64,000 nt of DNA from Anisus vortex (taxonomy: Eukaryota; Mollusca; Gastropoda; Planorbidae): contig OX421509.1 of NCBI GenBank assembly GCA_949126835.1, forward strand, positions 10,126,920 through 10,190,919. Reading direction: 5' to 3'. The notes under the pieces were generated by a model. That model was not told the origin of the DNA. It did not search any database and saw only the letters and a list, made by a program, of their open reading frames with translations. This document shows, piece after piece, positions 1 through 14,600 of this stretch. Both the position numbers and the translations under genes were made by a program. How positions within the stretch are numbered: the first letter of the stretch is position 1; each line of letters begins with the position of its first letter.

Positions 1-141
1 AACAACTCAATATTAACGTCATCTAGTCCCAAAACTCCTGTAGGGCGACAGGGATCTGCCGGTGGCGGGGCTCGAACCCGCGACGTGTCAAGTGGTTTTT
101 TGGTTGACAGTCTGGTGAGCTAACCGCTAGGCCAGCCGGCT
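1..141 (-). repeat. tRNA-derived SINE head
   Basis: On the minus strand there is an A-box-like stretch (TGGCCTAGCGGTTAGCTC) and a clear B box (GGTTCGAGCCC) inside a good T-arm (GCGGG/CCCGC). Only about five acceptor-stem pairs form, and the anticodon arm does not fold well. It therefore looks like a SINE head or decayed tRNA pseudogene and not a working tRNA gene. The body would run toward position 1. Confidence 0.55.
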
Positions 142-144
142 TCA

Positions 145-212
145 CTAGAGTCAGATCACGAATGAGCGTAGGACTCAATTGTCTTCTTTATAGGCGGTGT
201 AACAATGTAGCT
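145..212 (+). repeat. 3' tail of a LINE family seen elsewhere in the window
   Basis: The segment with 'actagagtcag' and 'gagcgtaggactcaat' matches the 3' tails of LINE copies at about 19.9, 21.4, 25.5, 34.0 and 55.1 kb. Only the untranslated tail is present here. Confidence 0.45.
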
Positions 213-577
213 CGGCCCGGTCATTGTAGTCGTTAGCAAGGAAAAAAATAGGGCAACGTCCCAACAAAGACCCGACCAGTTCGGTCGTTAGTAAAGAAAA
301 AAAACACTATACAGCGCCGCTGTAACAAAAGGAGAGATAGAATTGCTCAGTCAGGCGTGGGAATGTTGACATAGTCGTGTGGTGTCATGGAGGATGTATG
401 TGAAACGGCACCGCCTTTGGTACATCATTTATGGTTGAATGGAAGGAAGAGAGGTTAAAGTTAATCATTTGTTGTTGCTATAAATAATGATTTTGCCTGT
501 AAACAAATATGTATACTCTATACACTGTTAACCCATTTTTAACCTTAGCATGGCAAAAATAAATAATAGGTGCTCAG

Positions 578-597
578 CCCCCCCCCCCCCCCCCCCC
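578..597. repeat. poly-C run
   Basis: A run of about 19 C bases. Similar C/G runs occur near 14160, 24120, 28190 and 31200, mostly at hAT-type element ends. Length is unreliable in sequencing. Confidence 0.7.
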
Positions 598-829
598 ACA
601 TACATACACACAAAAGGTTCTTCTGAATAAATTTACCTTACAACAAAGTCCTAGCGCTAGAAATACTTTAATAAGACATCTGGGAGTTCCCAAATAATTT
701 TAGTTTGTAAAATATAGGCTGATATTAATATCGTAGGTCATTGTTGTGAATTGTTCCCCTACACCTTTCTGTAAATATCCATGCCGTTTCCCTTTGAATT
801 AGAAAGAAATGCAGAACATGTAAAATAAC

Positions 830-1745
830 CACGGTGTCGTTATTGATTCACAGTTGTCTTTCAATGCCCACATTAGAAACCTATGCACATGCCTTTATTT
901 AGAGCTGCGTCGACTTTGTCAGATACGACCTTATTTGTCATTAGACTCAGCAAAGAAACTTGCCGCTGCCTTTATAATCTCACGATTCAATATTTACAAT
1001 ATTTTTTTTTATTTGCCACAAAGTACATCAGTACCATAAAGGCATAATCGAAAACATAATTAGAATATTCTAACATTACTACTGTAATGCTCTGCTAATC
1101 GGGATGCCTGACGATAAAGTCGCCAAATTACGGCGTATTCAAAACAGTGCCACCCGCCTGGTCATGCGTAAGTCAAGGCGTGATTATGTGACAGTTTTCC
1201 TGCGTCGGCTCCATTAGCTCTCCGTGAAAGCCAGAATTAAATATAAAGTGGCGCTACTTTGCCATCAGTGCCTTTTTAATAACGAGATTCCGTCCTATCT
1301 CAAGGAACTAATTACACCATATGTCCCGCAAAGAACACTTCGTTCTGCCAACTCAACGCTTCTAGAAGAGCCCCGTTTCTCTCTGACGACCGTTGGCCTT
1401 AGAGCCTTCTCAGTATCCGGTTCGAAAGTGTGGAATCTACTTCCCATTCAACTCAGGCGAACAAGCTCTATTGTTACTTTCAAAAAGAACTTAAAAACTC
1501 ATTATTTCAATATTTACCTTAGATAACATTCAACATGCTTTAGACTCCTACTGTCTTACTTATAGGTTGGGTCGGTTAATGCTACATTTATTTGAATTGT
1601 CTTTTTTAAATCATCAATTAGCTTTGTCTACTAGCCTAGAGTAATATCCGTGTTCTTAGTTGTATGGTAAATGCGCTCTGAGCTTACATTATGTTTGTTG
1701 GTAGCGCTATACAAATATTAGTATTATTATTATCTTATAGACACC
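830..1745 (+). mobile_element. Non-LTR retrotransposon 3' remnant (CR1/L2/Jockey-like RT C-terminus)
   Basis: Broken frames encode the C-terminal part of a LINE reverse transcriptase. Around 841-1000 there is a 'GVVIDSQLSFNAHI..'-type segment with 'LSLDSAKKLAAAFI'. Frame-shifted pieces follow with 'KLRRIQNSATRLV'. A 100-residue open frame at 1224-1526 contains 'SVSGSKVWNLLPIQLR' and 'TFKKNLKTHYF', the usual tail of this protein. The 3' end reads 'gcgctatacaaatatta' followed by an ATT-rich tail near 1730. Several frameshifts and the missing 5' half make it dead. Confidence 0.8.
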
Positions 1746-2340
1746 TGTTTAATTTAGTTTTAGTAATTCACTGTCCAAGTGTATACAAAACCCCCAGCTT
1801 CACAGATTCAGTCACTTGGGGAAGTTCTGTTTGAACAGAAAAAAGTGTTTTACTCCGAGATACAGAAGTCACTATCATTATTGTTTGATGTGCAGTTGTA
1901 TTTTTGATAGAATATTCACCCAAGTATAACATTGTTCATGACATTATCGCTTTTAGCAATACTTAGATTATTTCTGGATCGTTTCAATACAAACACACAC
2001 ACATATATATACATACAGACACACATCCTCTAGTAATAAAGACCTGTGTTGCACAAAATATAAACCACTTAAAATTTTTATTGATATATACTGTCATATA
2101 TTCATGTGTTGTTATCCAGTTAACTTTAAGCAGACTGGTTGTGACATTGGTTTATTCCCTCCTCACCAAGCGCTTCATTCCAAGAGGCAGAGTGGACAAG
2201 ATACAATGTGTAAGCTTGATGAAGGGGCCTGTACGTCTATCGTACCCCTTGACAACCAGCCACGGGTGTGACTCAGTGACTCACACTTACATTTGACAAA
2301 AGTTGTTTGAAATTAGCAATGTATTGCCACAGAAGAAGAA
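1746..2340. other. No gene recognised
   Basis: AT-rich intergenic sequence with a short CA/TA stretch near 1993-2020. An open frame at 2081-2296 has no family resemblance. Confidence 0.5.
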
Positions 2341-2554
2341 GCGGCTGTAACATGAACGACAAGATATAAGAATATCAGTCTAGGGACTTCGCGCGCAAGA
2401 ACGCTTCAACTATTAATTGTAATAGACAACAATAGATTGTCTATTGCACAAGAACATTAAATATGTATCACCAGGGGAATACCATTCTATAAAGACTTGT
2501 TTCTTAAGACTTTCATTTCTGTTTCCATCATTCTATGTTAGTACAACTTCAAGA
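2341..2554 (+). promoter_or_regulatory. Probable promoter/5' UTR region of lectin gene 1
   Basis: About 200 bases upstream of the gene 1 start match the segment upstream of gene 2 (about 25630-25817). Shared blocks include 'aactattaattgt', 'atagacaacaatag' and 'ctataaagacttgttt'. This conservation, in a region where introns have diverged strongly, suggests 5' UTR or promoter sequence. No convincing TATA box was identified. Confidence 0.4.
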
Positions 2555-2621
2555 ATGTCTGAAATGTTCAACACCAAGAGTATTACAAACTACATCATTT
2601 GGAGTCTGTTGCTTTGTCTGG
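2555..2621 (+). CDS. Gene 1 exon 1 (signal peptide)
   Basis: 67 nt from the ATG to the donor CTGG|GTCAGT, leaving one base (phase 1). The peptide starts MSEMFNTKS and ends in a hydrophobic run. The same exon, with the same length and donor, precedes gene 2. The open frame extends upstream to 2444, but this ATG is the one conserved in gene 2; Met at 2564 is an alternative. Confidence 0.75.
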
Positions 2622-5600
2622 GTCAGTATATTTATTTTAAATATCTAGATATAAAGTACACCGTAGTTTTGTCGTTGGATTTTATGCGCTTTACTTATTT
2701 TGCATGGTCTCTGCCTGTCGTTTAATAGACTGGAATAGCGGTTCCAACCTGTGGTTGGCGACCTCTTTGGGGGTCAAACGACCATTTCACTGGTTTCGCC
2801 TAAGACCATCAGAAAACACATATTTTCGATGGTTTTAGGAACCGAGACATCGCTCATCTATCCGTATCCAGGCGGGCCGGCCCACGTGCAAAAACATCCA
2901 TTAAACATCAAAAAGACGCCATCGCGTCAGCCTGATAACATAATCCCCGTACAAATAAAGTTCTATGTTACAGAGTTGGTGCCATAATGAATGATAATGA
3001 ATGTTTGTGACAAGCCACGCGTGTGTAGAGAGTTCCTGTATTAAAAGTATCTTCTCTGTTAAAATCTGCGACTGTGTTGATAGCGGTAAAACCAAACTTC
3101 ATGAATATATTTGAAACTCAGTGTAGATGTTTTCGGTCTGGATTCCAACATTCGGTACCGAATGAGTTACCAAAAGTAATCGGAACTCATTGTATGATTC
3201 AACGTCAAATATTAGCAACGAAGACGTTGCCACAAGCACAACAAAGCACCATAACTTGTGTTATTTTTATAAAATGGGGCACTTAAAACAGTCGACTGTT
3301 TTCGCAATTGTGCTACTAGATTGATGCGTCGAACAATGCTCTGGTATTTCATACTGAAGTGAGATTGTTGTTGTTGAGAAGAGTAGTATTAAAATGTGTT
3401 TTTTTTTAGCTTCGCGGTTAACTCAACAGTTTTTAATTCGAAAGCAAGACCACAGATCAAAACACTTTTAGGCGATAAAAAGAAACTGCAGAAAATAACA
3501 TACTTGGTTGACATCTGTGCCATCTGGACCAAATGTAACATGCCTTATTTTGTCTTTAAAAAACCCGATAATTCCAAATGAAACTTTAGCTTTGGCATAT
3601 GAAATCGGATAAAAAGAAAATGTACATGCTGCCTAGCTTAACTACTTTCTAAAAATAACAAGACATTGAACCAGACCAAATTATTACAAAGATACTTTCT
3701 GTAAAGAACTTTTTCACTTGCTTGCAGACACATTTTAATTTTTTTTTTTTTTAAATCTACCTGACACCCCTATTGGATTGAACAGAAGCTCATTCACAGT
3801 TGAAGATTTTCCCGAAACAACACAAGAGTTCATTGAACTTACTAATTACGATTCAGCGAGAGCTGATTCAGCTAACAATGCCAACTACAAAAATCAGGAT
3901 CAAGTGTTTCCAGTCATATACTATTTTCAATATGTGTTGCGTCTTCTTCTTCCATTTCCAATTATCACAAATATATCCATTTATGATAAATTTAAATACA
4001 ATTTATCATAAATGGATATATTTGTGCTAATTGGAACAAAAAAAATGAACTGTAGATTATACTAAAACAAAATAAATTTTGAATGGTTTAATAAGGCATA
4101 TGCAATATGAACATAGAAAAACCATAATAAAATTACTATAATATTAATTTAAAAAATGTGAGAAATATATATTTCTAATTACAACACAACCATCACAAGA
4201 TCAGAATTTCTTTGCAAGAGCACAACAGAGATCATCTTCCACAACAACTCTACTTCTGTATTTGGACTTGATTACCAACAAGCTGTAAAACCCTATTTCA
4301 CAAAGATATTTGATTGTAGTATATGAAGCCGAGCGGCAGCGCGTTCAACTGGCAAGCCGAAGGTCCCGGGTTCGAATCCTGGTGCAGGCTAGGATTTTTT
4401 CCCGGCTCTGGAGGGTGTCCCTGGTTACCGGCCCTAGATGGGGTAAAGTAAAGGCGGCTATTCATAGTGCTGGCCACGCAATCACCTAGTATGCCGTGGC
4501 CACAGAAACTGGTGAACGCTGCATCATCGGACCTAAGGATCAATTCGGTTTGACGGGTACTTTACTTATTACTTATCCCCTACGGCTTTCTGGGTGCAAA
4601 CTCCGATAGTCCTTCAATAAACTTTAATTACGATATTGTATCGTAGACAATTGAAACAGTAACTAGATAACAGCAAAACGCGTGTAAAAGGTTGAATGTA
4701 GAGACTATTTAAGTATAAATCCAGTTCTGGTAATTGTATATGTGCAATAGAAGTATATACAGCAACAGTAGCGTAAGGCCAACACAAGCGTCACTAGTTT
4801 AGTAGAACGGCTCAAAAGACGCTAGAATACTGGACGAAATGCCTTATATACTAACGAGGAAGAGTGGGGGATAGACCTATTAAGAGAGTAGAGGCCGACC
4901 GAAACTAAACTTTTAGTTTCGGACTAAAACGAAACCATACCGAACATTATATATTGACTTTCCGAAAACTTGCCGAAACCGAGAAATAAACCGAAAATGC
5001 GAAACAAACGATTTCAAAAGACTGCACATTTATGTGTAATATTCACTTCTTTATGGGCACTCTATTTGAGTAAAACATTCTTCGGAGTGATTAAATAATC
5101 CGTTATTATTAACTTCAGTCTTCAACTTCACATTAGGGATGTTAATATCCTTTTATTTTTCTCAAAACCTATTTTTCGGTTTTAAATATCCGATTTTGTA
5201 CCCATTTTCTTCCCCCCCTCTCCGCCCTCCGGACAAATTAAGTTATAGTTTAGAAAAGACAAATTTGCATTGATTATAAAAAAAAAATAATACGACGTAC
5301 CATTAATCCTTAGAACGTGGTAACATCTTTTTTAAAAAAATGGTGATTTTGGATTAGCAGAAGTCAAAAGCTGTAGTGTCATGAATTTAGACCTTTAACA
5401 TTTTAATATAAATCATTGGATGTTAGATCTATATGTTACACACATAAAAAAAAGTATATTTGTAGAATATGAATAAAATTACAGACACATCTATCTAGGG
5501 TTGACAGACGTCCGGCAAAGAAAACTAACCGTTTTTGAAAAGAACCTTACATGCTCTGCAAAGTGTTAATAGCCCAATTTGCTTTTCAGTCTACATTAAA

Positions 5601-8600
5601 TAAATTGTTGGGTCAGTTTTACTAACATACACTTATTGGCAGCTAATGTAATAAAACTGAGCTGATTGTGGATTGTGAAACACTAAATATGTCATTCTCT
5701 TTGTCTTTCTATGTCCTCCTTTTGAAGTCCAAGTATCTCGCAACCTTACGTCTATCGGTCTGTTTGTCTGTTAAAGGAGCGTTCAGCATCAGTGGGGAAA
5801 TTCCATTTTTTTTTGCTTTCGAATACGTAGATCAAATGGCTGTACCGAAGACTAGCGTTAACAACTGCATTTGCTTTTGTATGTGCTTGTATCGCAAATT
5901 CACTAGCAATATTCGGAATTAGAAAAAAAACACACACAAAAAAAAAAACAACTATAGGTAGCCTCTGACAAACGAGTGTTTGCAAGGACCGATAATCGGT
6001 CGGTCTCTATGTTGGTAACATTTATGTAGCTCATAATAAAAACGATAGTTTTCAGATGATCCCCCCTGTACGTTAAATAATGAAACAATCTAAGAATAAC
6101 TTCTGGAATTTTGCACACGTTACGAAAGTAGATAAAAAGACAACCATAAAAGAAACAAGTCAAAGTCCCTCCTAGAAAACTCGCGTTGGAGAGAGAGAGA
6201 GAGAGAGAGAGAAAGTAATGTGCGTTCTAGAACTGGGCGCTAATATTATGTGATAATGTGTATACACTTTATTTTAAAGCTATCACGGCTGAAGCAAAAG
6301 TGTATTCATCCGTATTCTATAAAGTAGAAGAACCATACAAGGCCATTCTCAACACTTCAACATCTGACCAAGCAACAAGCGTCACTGAATGTGCCATCAA
6401 GTGTTTCAATCAAAACTGTATGTGTTATTCATTCAATAAACAGCAACAGCAATGTGACATGGGTAAGTAACAATGAATTTTTTTTTCATTTTTATATTTT
6501 CAAGCATCACCAAAAGTAATGTTGACGGAAGTCTCAATAAAGAAGTCACACTGACGATAATTTACTAACAGCTGCATCATTTCGTTCAGATTAAGACTCT
6601 CCAAGAGCATAATTTAGGCTCTTTAAGATCAAGATCATGATTTATTAATACTTGTCCACGTTATATATCGCATCCTTCCATCATCAAGGAACGATGGCGC
6701 AGTCTCCTTTACCTCTTCCCCTCAACTTTCTCCTGGCTCGCTTCTCTTCACTCATTTCTTTTATTGCTTTCTATTCTCATCATTATCAGTTGCTTCATAA
6801 GATAAGATAAGATAAGATTGCTTTATTGATCCAAATAAATAGAAATTTAACTTGATTACATAAATTACGTCTTTTAGCAAACCTGTAATTAAAATAATAT
6901 TAAAGAACCGTTTGTACTCAAGCACAATAGACATTCGCGCACACTATCATACCATTTATCATACAAGAAATAAGTATCATTTAGGTGTCAGCTATTGAGC
7001 CAATGTATTTCCTGGTTGACTGATGGTTCTTTTGAAAGATTCTCACTGATAGTTGAAAAAAGAGTTCCTAAATCTCTCTGTTCTTGCCCTTATTGAAAGA
7101 AGCCTACCACTTCGACTAGATATTATGTAACTATCATGAAGCGGGTGTGCATGATCTTGGAGGATTTTATCAATCAGAGACAGGCACCTTGAACTGAAAA
7201 TATCTGCAAGAGATGGTAATTCTGTCTGTGTTGTACGAGAGGCTTTGTTTATTAGGCGGTCTTTGTTTATTAGGCGGTGTTTGACTGGAGCTCACCCACT
7301 TCAGTACCTTTGGCGGTTGTCTAGGAATGATTCTTATTTGGCCCAACGGGACCCTATGTCTCTCTGACTATAGAAATAATTGTGCAGCGATTCTTCAAGT
7401 TTGTCGATCTAGATAGTATTCAAATTATCTTCAAGCAACTGCATTCAAAACAAGACAAACTCCTTGACGTGTAAATTTAATGTAGAAAACTTTTATTCAA
7501 CAAATAAAACTGTGTAAAATTCATGGAGTACAAATAGAGCAATATAAATGTGACTTTTCAAGGCAGAAGATAAGCTATCGTCTGGCGGCAGGCTAGGCTT
7601 GAGACTATTTTATACTCCCCGGCCGAAACTCCAAGCGCGGGAATAAGACGTCACAGTCCCCCTCGCCTCTACCCAATGGAAAGCATGCATTTAATAGACA
7701 GCTCATTTCTGGGAATAATTATTATTAACCTTCGCGGGCTCACCTAAGCTATATATTGGCTGTAATGGCAGACAATGTCTAGGAATAATCCAGTTACAGC
7801 TGGTTTATGAATGAATCGTCGTTTAAACCATAGGTTCTCAATGGGGGCGATATCGCCCCCCCGGGGGGCGGTGAGAAGCTTTAAGGGGGCGCTGACATTT
7901 CCGTGGGCGATTGGGGGGCGGTGAAGGGCATTTGGGCGGTACAAAAGTACCTGATATATTTTAACACCTCAGCTATTTGAATCGATTAGTTTTTGGAGGA
8001 TGAAATGTGATGTAAACGCAAGTGCTGCTAAATATCTGATATCACCCAACAGTATGCCTACATATTATTATATTAATAAGAAATAGGAATCGCAGTGACT
8101 TTTCGATGACGTAGGGGCCAGTAATTGGCAAATATAGTGTGCGGCTGGCTGGTCTTGTGGTTGGACTGTCAACCCTGCTGACCGATCACTGTCGTCCTAA
8201 CAACTGCTAATATTAGTGATATTTTGATCTCAGTTTAACCGAAATGTCCTTAATGTATTTCAAACATATCAACTGCAAGATGACTATTGTTAAGCGGTAT
8301 AGATAATAAGTAATCATACAAACTGGGTAGTTATTGTAATGTTTAAAAATATACATATAAATTATTTAGTCATGTAATATTTATATAATTTTCAAATAAT
8401 ATATACAGTTTGATCATTTCAAAGTAATAAGTTGTAAACCATTTATTTTTTATAAAAGAAAAAAAAAAAGAAATATTAGCTCAAATAAAACGGGCTAATT
8501 ATCTCCCTTTAACAAAAAAAAAAATGTTTCCACATTTGATTCAATAGTGATGCCGAACAAGTTCTGTTTTGTAATATAACAAATATCACTGATTATTAGA

Positions 8601-11600
8601 CCTAAGGCTTTTGCAACCAAAATTGTAACAAAAGTAGACAATTTGCTAGCAACACACCAGGCAAACGATTCGCGTTGATTTATTTAAACCTTTTGTTAAG
8701 GTAATTGTTTTAATACATTTTTTGATCTATTAATTCTTACAATGTGTTTCCTTTTCAGTTTTTTTTAAAGATAATTAATCACACAAAAAGTCTAGTCCGC
8801 CTAAAGAAATTGCGGAAGAGAGGGGGGGACTGGGCGCTAAAAGAAAATTGGGGGTGGGGGAGTGGGCGCTAAAAGAAAGTTGGGGGTGGGGGCGGTGAGC
8901 GGAAAAAAAATGTAAAAGGGGGCGGTGAGCGGAAAAAGGTTGAGAACCTTTGGTTTAAACGATCTAACTCTGTGTTAAGACGAAAAATAACCCAATGCAT
9001 AAGTTAATGTAGGAGAAAATAACTAGTCGCATCCTAACACTGAAAGTATTTTAAGTAGGAATATTATGTTGAGGGGAAAGATTAATAGATGGGTGGTTCA
9101 AATAATTAGTGTTATACACTGTCACGTAACAGGCGGTCTATCCGGTGTTTGTTCAATGTGGTGTTATTATCATACCAGCAGGTGATCGCGAAGGTTTTGA
9201 TACTACCCACAGTCGCCGAGTAAAAGAGATTCATAATGTTTTTCTCTATATGAAATGTTTTTATTTTACTAAGGCAGAAAAGTCTTTGGAAGACCATTAG
9301 ATTTGCGCTCTTGCAATTTGCAGCATTGGCTTTGTATATGGAGACCTATCCTTGAAAGACAGGCTCTGTTGCATCTCTGGCACTTGAAAGCGGGATCGTT
9401 GAGTTGGTCAGGGACTTTACTTTTCTTTTGCTGCTGTTTTAGTCTCCGCGATAAGGCGAAGTCTGCAATCTGCAGCATTTGTACCGGTGTGTAGGGTACT
9501 TCTACAACTACCTCAGTTATGAGCCAGATTCTAACAGTTTTTGACCTTTACATCTATAGCCTCTAGATCGAGCTTGAAGACGTCCTTAAGGGTTGGTGAG
9601 CCAGTAGAAACCTATTTTTTTATTTGTACACGCATCATGATCATTTTTGGCATACAAACAGGCCAGAGTAAGTATACGCTACAAAAAATATTTTCTGATG
9701 GTTGCGATGGAAATGGCGGCCATTTTGGATTTTTTAGTTAACGATTTACCACGCAAAAAAAAATTTATCAGCTTGATTATTTATCACGATAATGTATTGT
9801 AGCTTGGTGGAAATATTTATAAGCTATATCTTTATAAAATTTGCTGATGAATTTTGGTTAAATTGATAAAAAAAATGTATATGAATTTTTTATGAGGACA
9901 TAGGAAAAAAATATAATTTAATAGCTAAAAATGTTAATTAAAATTTAATTTAAGGAAAACTATAACTCGTATCAAAATTTCATCTGCTAAATTTGATTAT
10001 TTACATGTCACAAATGTATGTAAAAAATTTCATAAAGATTGGTTCATAAATAAGGAAGTTTATAAAAAAAGAAGCAGAAAAGGTAGTATTTTGAGAAAAA
10101 ACGGAAAAACTGACAATTCTAGGAAAAAAATATTTTGGGGAGTTGAATTGACAAAATTAAATTTTCTCATCTATTTCTTGATTTCTCTAAAGATTTTTCC
10201 CCCACAAAGACAAGAGGTTAACCTTTAATTTCATGCATATTAATATATAATTAAACTCATTTTTTATATTACTGTAGTGTAAATATGTTTAAAAAAATAA
10301 AATAAAATTCTGATGTTTACCCATTTCAAAAGCAATTTTTACATTTAAATAATGTTACTTAAATTTTCGAACCAAATGTTTTAGATCCAGGAATAGTTAA
10401 AGTATACAACTTAGGCAAAAGCTTAAAATAGAATATTCTGACATTTAGATGGATTTCACTGCCGTTCCTACCCTTAAACCTAAGTTGGGAACGGTCAGTA
10501 GCTCTATTGCATTCAGCGAGCTCAGCACATCCTGGAAACATGGCCAAGCCATCGGAGATGTCTACACGCTCGAAAAATCACGTATACCTTTTTGTGTTGG
10601 GTAAAACGCTAGTATAAACAGTTCGATGACACTTCCAGGGCTCTATAATTCAAATCTATGTTGAAGTTTTAGGGTGTGTGTCCAAGACAGCCCTGCTCTA
10701 GTAAGGTGCTTGATATAAGTTGGAGAAAAATTCAAAGAGTGTTGGCTTTGCGCTGGCCACGCGATCCTCTTATAATTATTTCCTGGCGAGGGCAACTAGT
10801 GAATACTGCATGTTATTGTCTCATATTGCAACTTGGCTCTAAGAGTATGCCTTTCATTTCTATTATTATTGTTTTTTGGTGCTGCGCGACTTACTTCTAG
10901 GCCAGATAATGGACAAGTCTTAATCAGGCGTGAACTTTTAAACCCGAATGTTTGTGAACTTCCTGTTCTATTTTTAAACTAATAACAAAAAAAAAGCATG
11001 CTTTTGCTGGTGTTTGACAATTGATTTCTACCTCGACGGCCAGTTCTAGTCTTTTAGAATTATACAAAGGATACAATATTAGTTATGAGGAATCCGTTCT
11101 TAACATCAAAAGTGAACAGGCGATCATTAATACTCAAGTGTTAGTCGCGTGACGTTAAATTTTTATTTGTTTACAAAATAAATGAGTCAAGAGTTGCGTT
11201 TTCTTGGTTATTGAAAAACAAAATGCGTAAATTCATAAAAACGAATAACAAAAATTCTTTTGCATTAAGCAATAAGTTTGATATTTTCAAAAGGTGATTA
11301 TTCCCTTCTGACTTTCACAATACATTGTTTTGCTTTGTAAACATCTATTGGAAATGAAATAAATTTGAATCCCCAACAAATTTGAGTACAACCAGTAAAG
11401 TAGCACACAGACATTGTTTCGAATAAAATGATCGAATAAGAACGGAAATGGTTTTGCACGTGACCATTTATGCATGCATACACGTTAAGACTTGTCCATA
11501 AAGTGCCTGACAGATAAATTTAGTTCGTTTCTATTGAGTTCCACAAATAAATAAATAAACAAACCGCCCTAGATGACAAGAGTAATGTCCCTAGTCCTTT

Positions 11601-14600
11601 GACGTCACACGCTTAGAAATCTCCACTAAAAGTAGACCGGGTAACACTTCAATTTGTTACGAAAATGATGTCAAATCATAGAAAATATTTTCCCCTTATC
11701 TCACATTATGACGTAAAGCTTAAAAAAAAGAAAGATACAATATTTGGGTTGTTGTACGAAAGTAGATTTTTACGATAAATGTATTTCATACCCGAGACTT
11801 AATTCTGTATATTGTTTATAACAAATTACAATCGTCATATTTGACACTAGAGTATGTATGTTATTCAGTGGCGTAGCCAGGTTTTGACGCTAGGGGAAGC
11901 GAAATTTTAGGAAAAAATCACCACTTTTAGCAACTTTTCCAGATTAATAGAATAACTATAATCAAGTGTTATAAGAAAACCCTGTGTCCCAGGATACACA
12001 CTGTATAATTGTGCAGTTTTTATTTAACCATTCACGATTCTTTTTCTAGCAGCTAATAGTGATGGGAATTTCTGCAAAATTGATTTCATCTACTGCTAAT
12101 TTTTGGGAAGAACATCTAGTATCGAAAAGTATTTATAGAATCAACACGAATGCTCTAAAGCGGGGGTCGGCAACCTAAAGCGTGCTAGACTTGGCATGCA
12201 GAACAATTTTCAGTTTCACGAGAAAGACCGCCAAGAATATTGTTTAATGCAAGTGAAAGCAACGTATATCAGCATAGTTAGTGAATGCTGCATGGCGAAC
12301 TACATGGGAATCACGCTGGACGTCGACTGTTTTAGTTCAGGAATGTTTGTATGCTAAGCTCCCATCATTGGACTTGCAATCTGTGATTGAATCTATTGTT
12401 AATTAAGTCAATTGTATAGTTTTTCAAGTCTCTTCTAGAAGAATGTCATACGGAGTATAGGTAAAGTCTTGGATAGATTCGTTTCTTGTCTGGAAGCAAT
12501 TAAGATGTATCTTAGTGGAGAAAAACAATTCCGTTATTGAATGGGGAGAACTGACTGTTGAAGTCAATGTTTCTGTATGACTTGGCGACACTTTTCAGTG
12601 AGTTAAACTTCCATTTACAAGACTGGGTCCAAAGCACTTGAAGTGTTGGGCAACTGGAATGGATTTGCATTGAAACTGGGCATATCTTTCCGTGAAATCT
12701 ATTTCAAAACATTTAACTCTTTCACTAATTTAAGGCAAATTAAGATAGATGAGCATTTTCAGAAGTACACTAGTTATATTAAAACAATTAACATGTTTGG
12801 TACCACTAGCATCAACTTTGGAGAATTTAATTGAAAGGTGATAATTAACCAGTTTTCTTTACATTAATATTTCTAATATGTTTCTTTTATGTTTTCATTA
12901 AAAAAAATTAATGGCTTACAATTTATAACCCTAAAATGATCAAATTAAACAAGATAGTTGTTAGAGCCCATAATTATTATAGTTTATTATTATTATGGTA
13001 GCGTGGTAGCCTATGGGCAGCTAAACATTTATCTTCAGTTTTATTATAATATAATATTATCCAGCCAAGCTCACAACTTTAGTTTGATCACAATTCATAA
13101 ACTTGTAATGACGAAGTAACATTATTTCTTTCACTTACTTCAAATTTATTTTCAAAGCATAAAACACACATATATATACATATTCTTCTATGAATCAAAA
13201 TGCAGGAATTGTAGGCACATATGATATACTTTAATTAAACAATTTTACAATGGAGATATTAAATCAGAACCCATCTGGGGATTACATAAACAGTCTCTAT
13301 TTTCTTACAAAAACGTAATCTTTTTCTATAGAAGATTTCCCAACATATATTGGGTGCACTGACCTATACAATTTTAATAAGGGATACTAAGCAATTTTAG
13401 GTAATAAAATGCAAATGTCTTAATATAATTTTCAAATCAATTAACTCATTAATATAATAATTACTTTGGGAAAAGCAATATCTACAATAGTTAAAAATTA
13501 TATAAATATTTAATGGCTAAAGAATGTACATTTTGAAACATTAAAATAACTACCCAGTTTGTATAGTCATAACATATCTCTTCCTCCAAATTGCAATTTC
13601 TACAAATTCCCTTACATTGGAGTTAAAATAGTATAATATGTTATAGTAAATCTCAGTTATTCAGAGATCAAACATTAAAGACTTTATATTTAACACTAGA
13701 ATAATTTCTTGACAACTAAATCTAGATCAAAATACAAATGTTGATTACTATTAATGTGTAAGTTGAGTAATGAAATTGTATATTAGCTATGAAGGATTAT
13801 TTTTAAAGTTTATAATAACAAACAGGTTAAATTCTTATTAAATATGAAACGCTTTAATGATTTTCTCTATAACGCTCCTTTTCTTTTGGCCTTGGTCTTA
13901 CTATGAAAATAAGTAAATTGTCTTAAAAAAATAATATAGTTGATCAGTTTGACTTTCACGCTGTTGGCACGCTGAATGATTTAAAATGATGGTAATTAAT
14001 TAAATTGTTGAAATGCAATTTACAGAAAAAAATTAGAAACAGCATAAATTGTGCTTCGTGGCTTGTCAAAATTATTAATTAAATATATTTTTTTTCCCCG
14101 AAATGACCTTTTTTTTTTCGAAAATGGTCGTAGGGGGAGCGGCCGCTCTTCCTACCCCCCCCCCCCCCCCCCCCAGCTACGCTACTGATGTTATTAAATA
14201 TTACTGTACTATTGTTTAAGTAGGTTGCAGTCATTTTTAACTATGGACTTACGATGTAGTAGTAATTTGTTTATTTAATTTTTATAACGCTCTAGGGGTC
14301 ATAGGGGTCACGGTGACCTAGCGGAGAGCGTTCGGCTGGTGTAGCAAAGGTCCTGAGTTCGAATCGTGGTGAAGGCTAGTATTTTTTTCCGGTAGTCGAT
14401 TGTGTCCCTGAATCTACCCAGCTCTGATGGGTGCCTGACATTAGTTTGGGGTAAAGTAAAGGCGGCTTGCCGTTGCGATGGCCACACATATCACCCTTGT
14501 ATGCCATGGCCACAGAAACTGTTGACCGCTGCTTCACCGGTCCTATGAATCAATTCAATCCGACGGGTACTTTACTGGTGAACCACTTTACTTACTTACT

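Noticed and set aside
59..141. Functional tRNA gene
   Set aside because: A and B boxes are present, but the acceptor and anticodon arms fold poorly; SINE head preferred.
2444..2554. Upstream extension of the gene 1 first exon to an earlier ATG
   Set aside because: The frame is open, but gene 2 keeps only the ATG equivalent to 2555, and the extension would bury the signal peptide.
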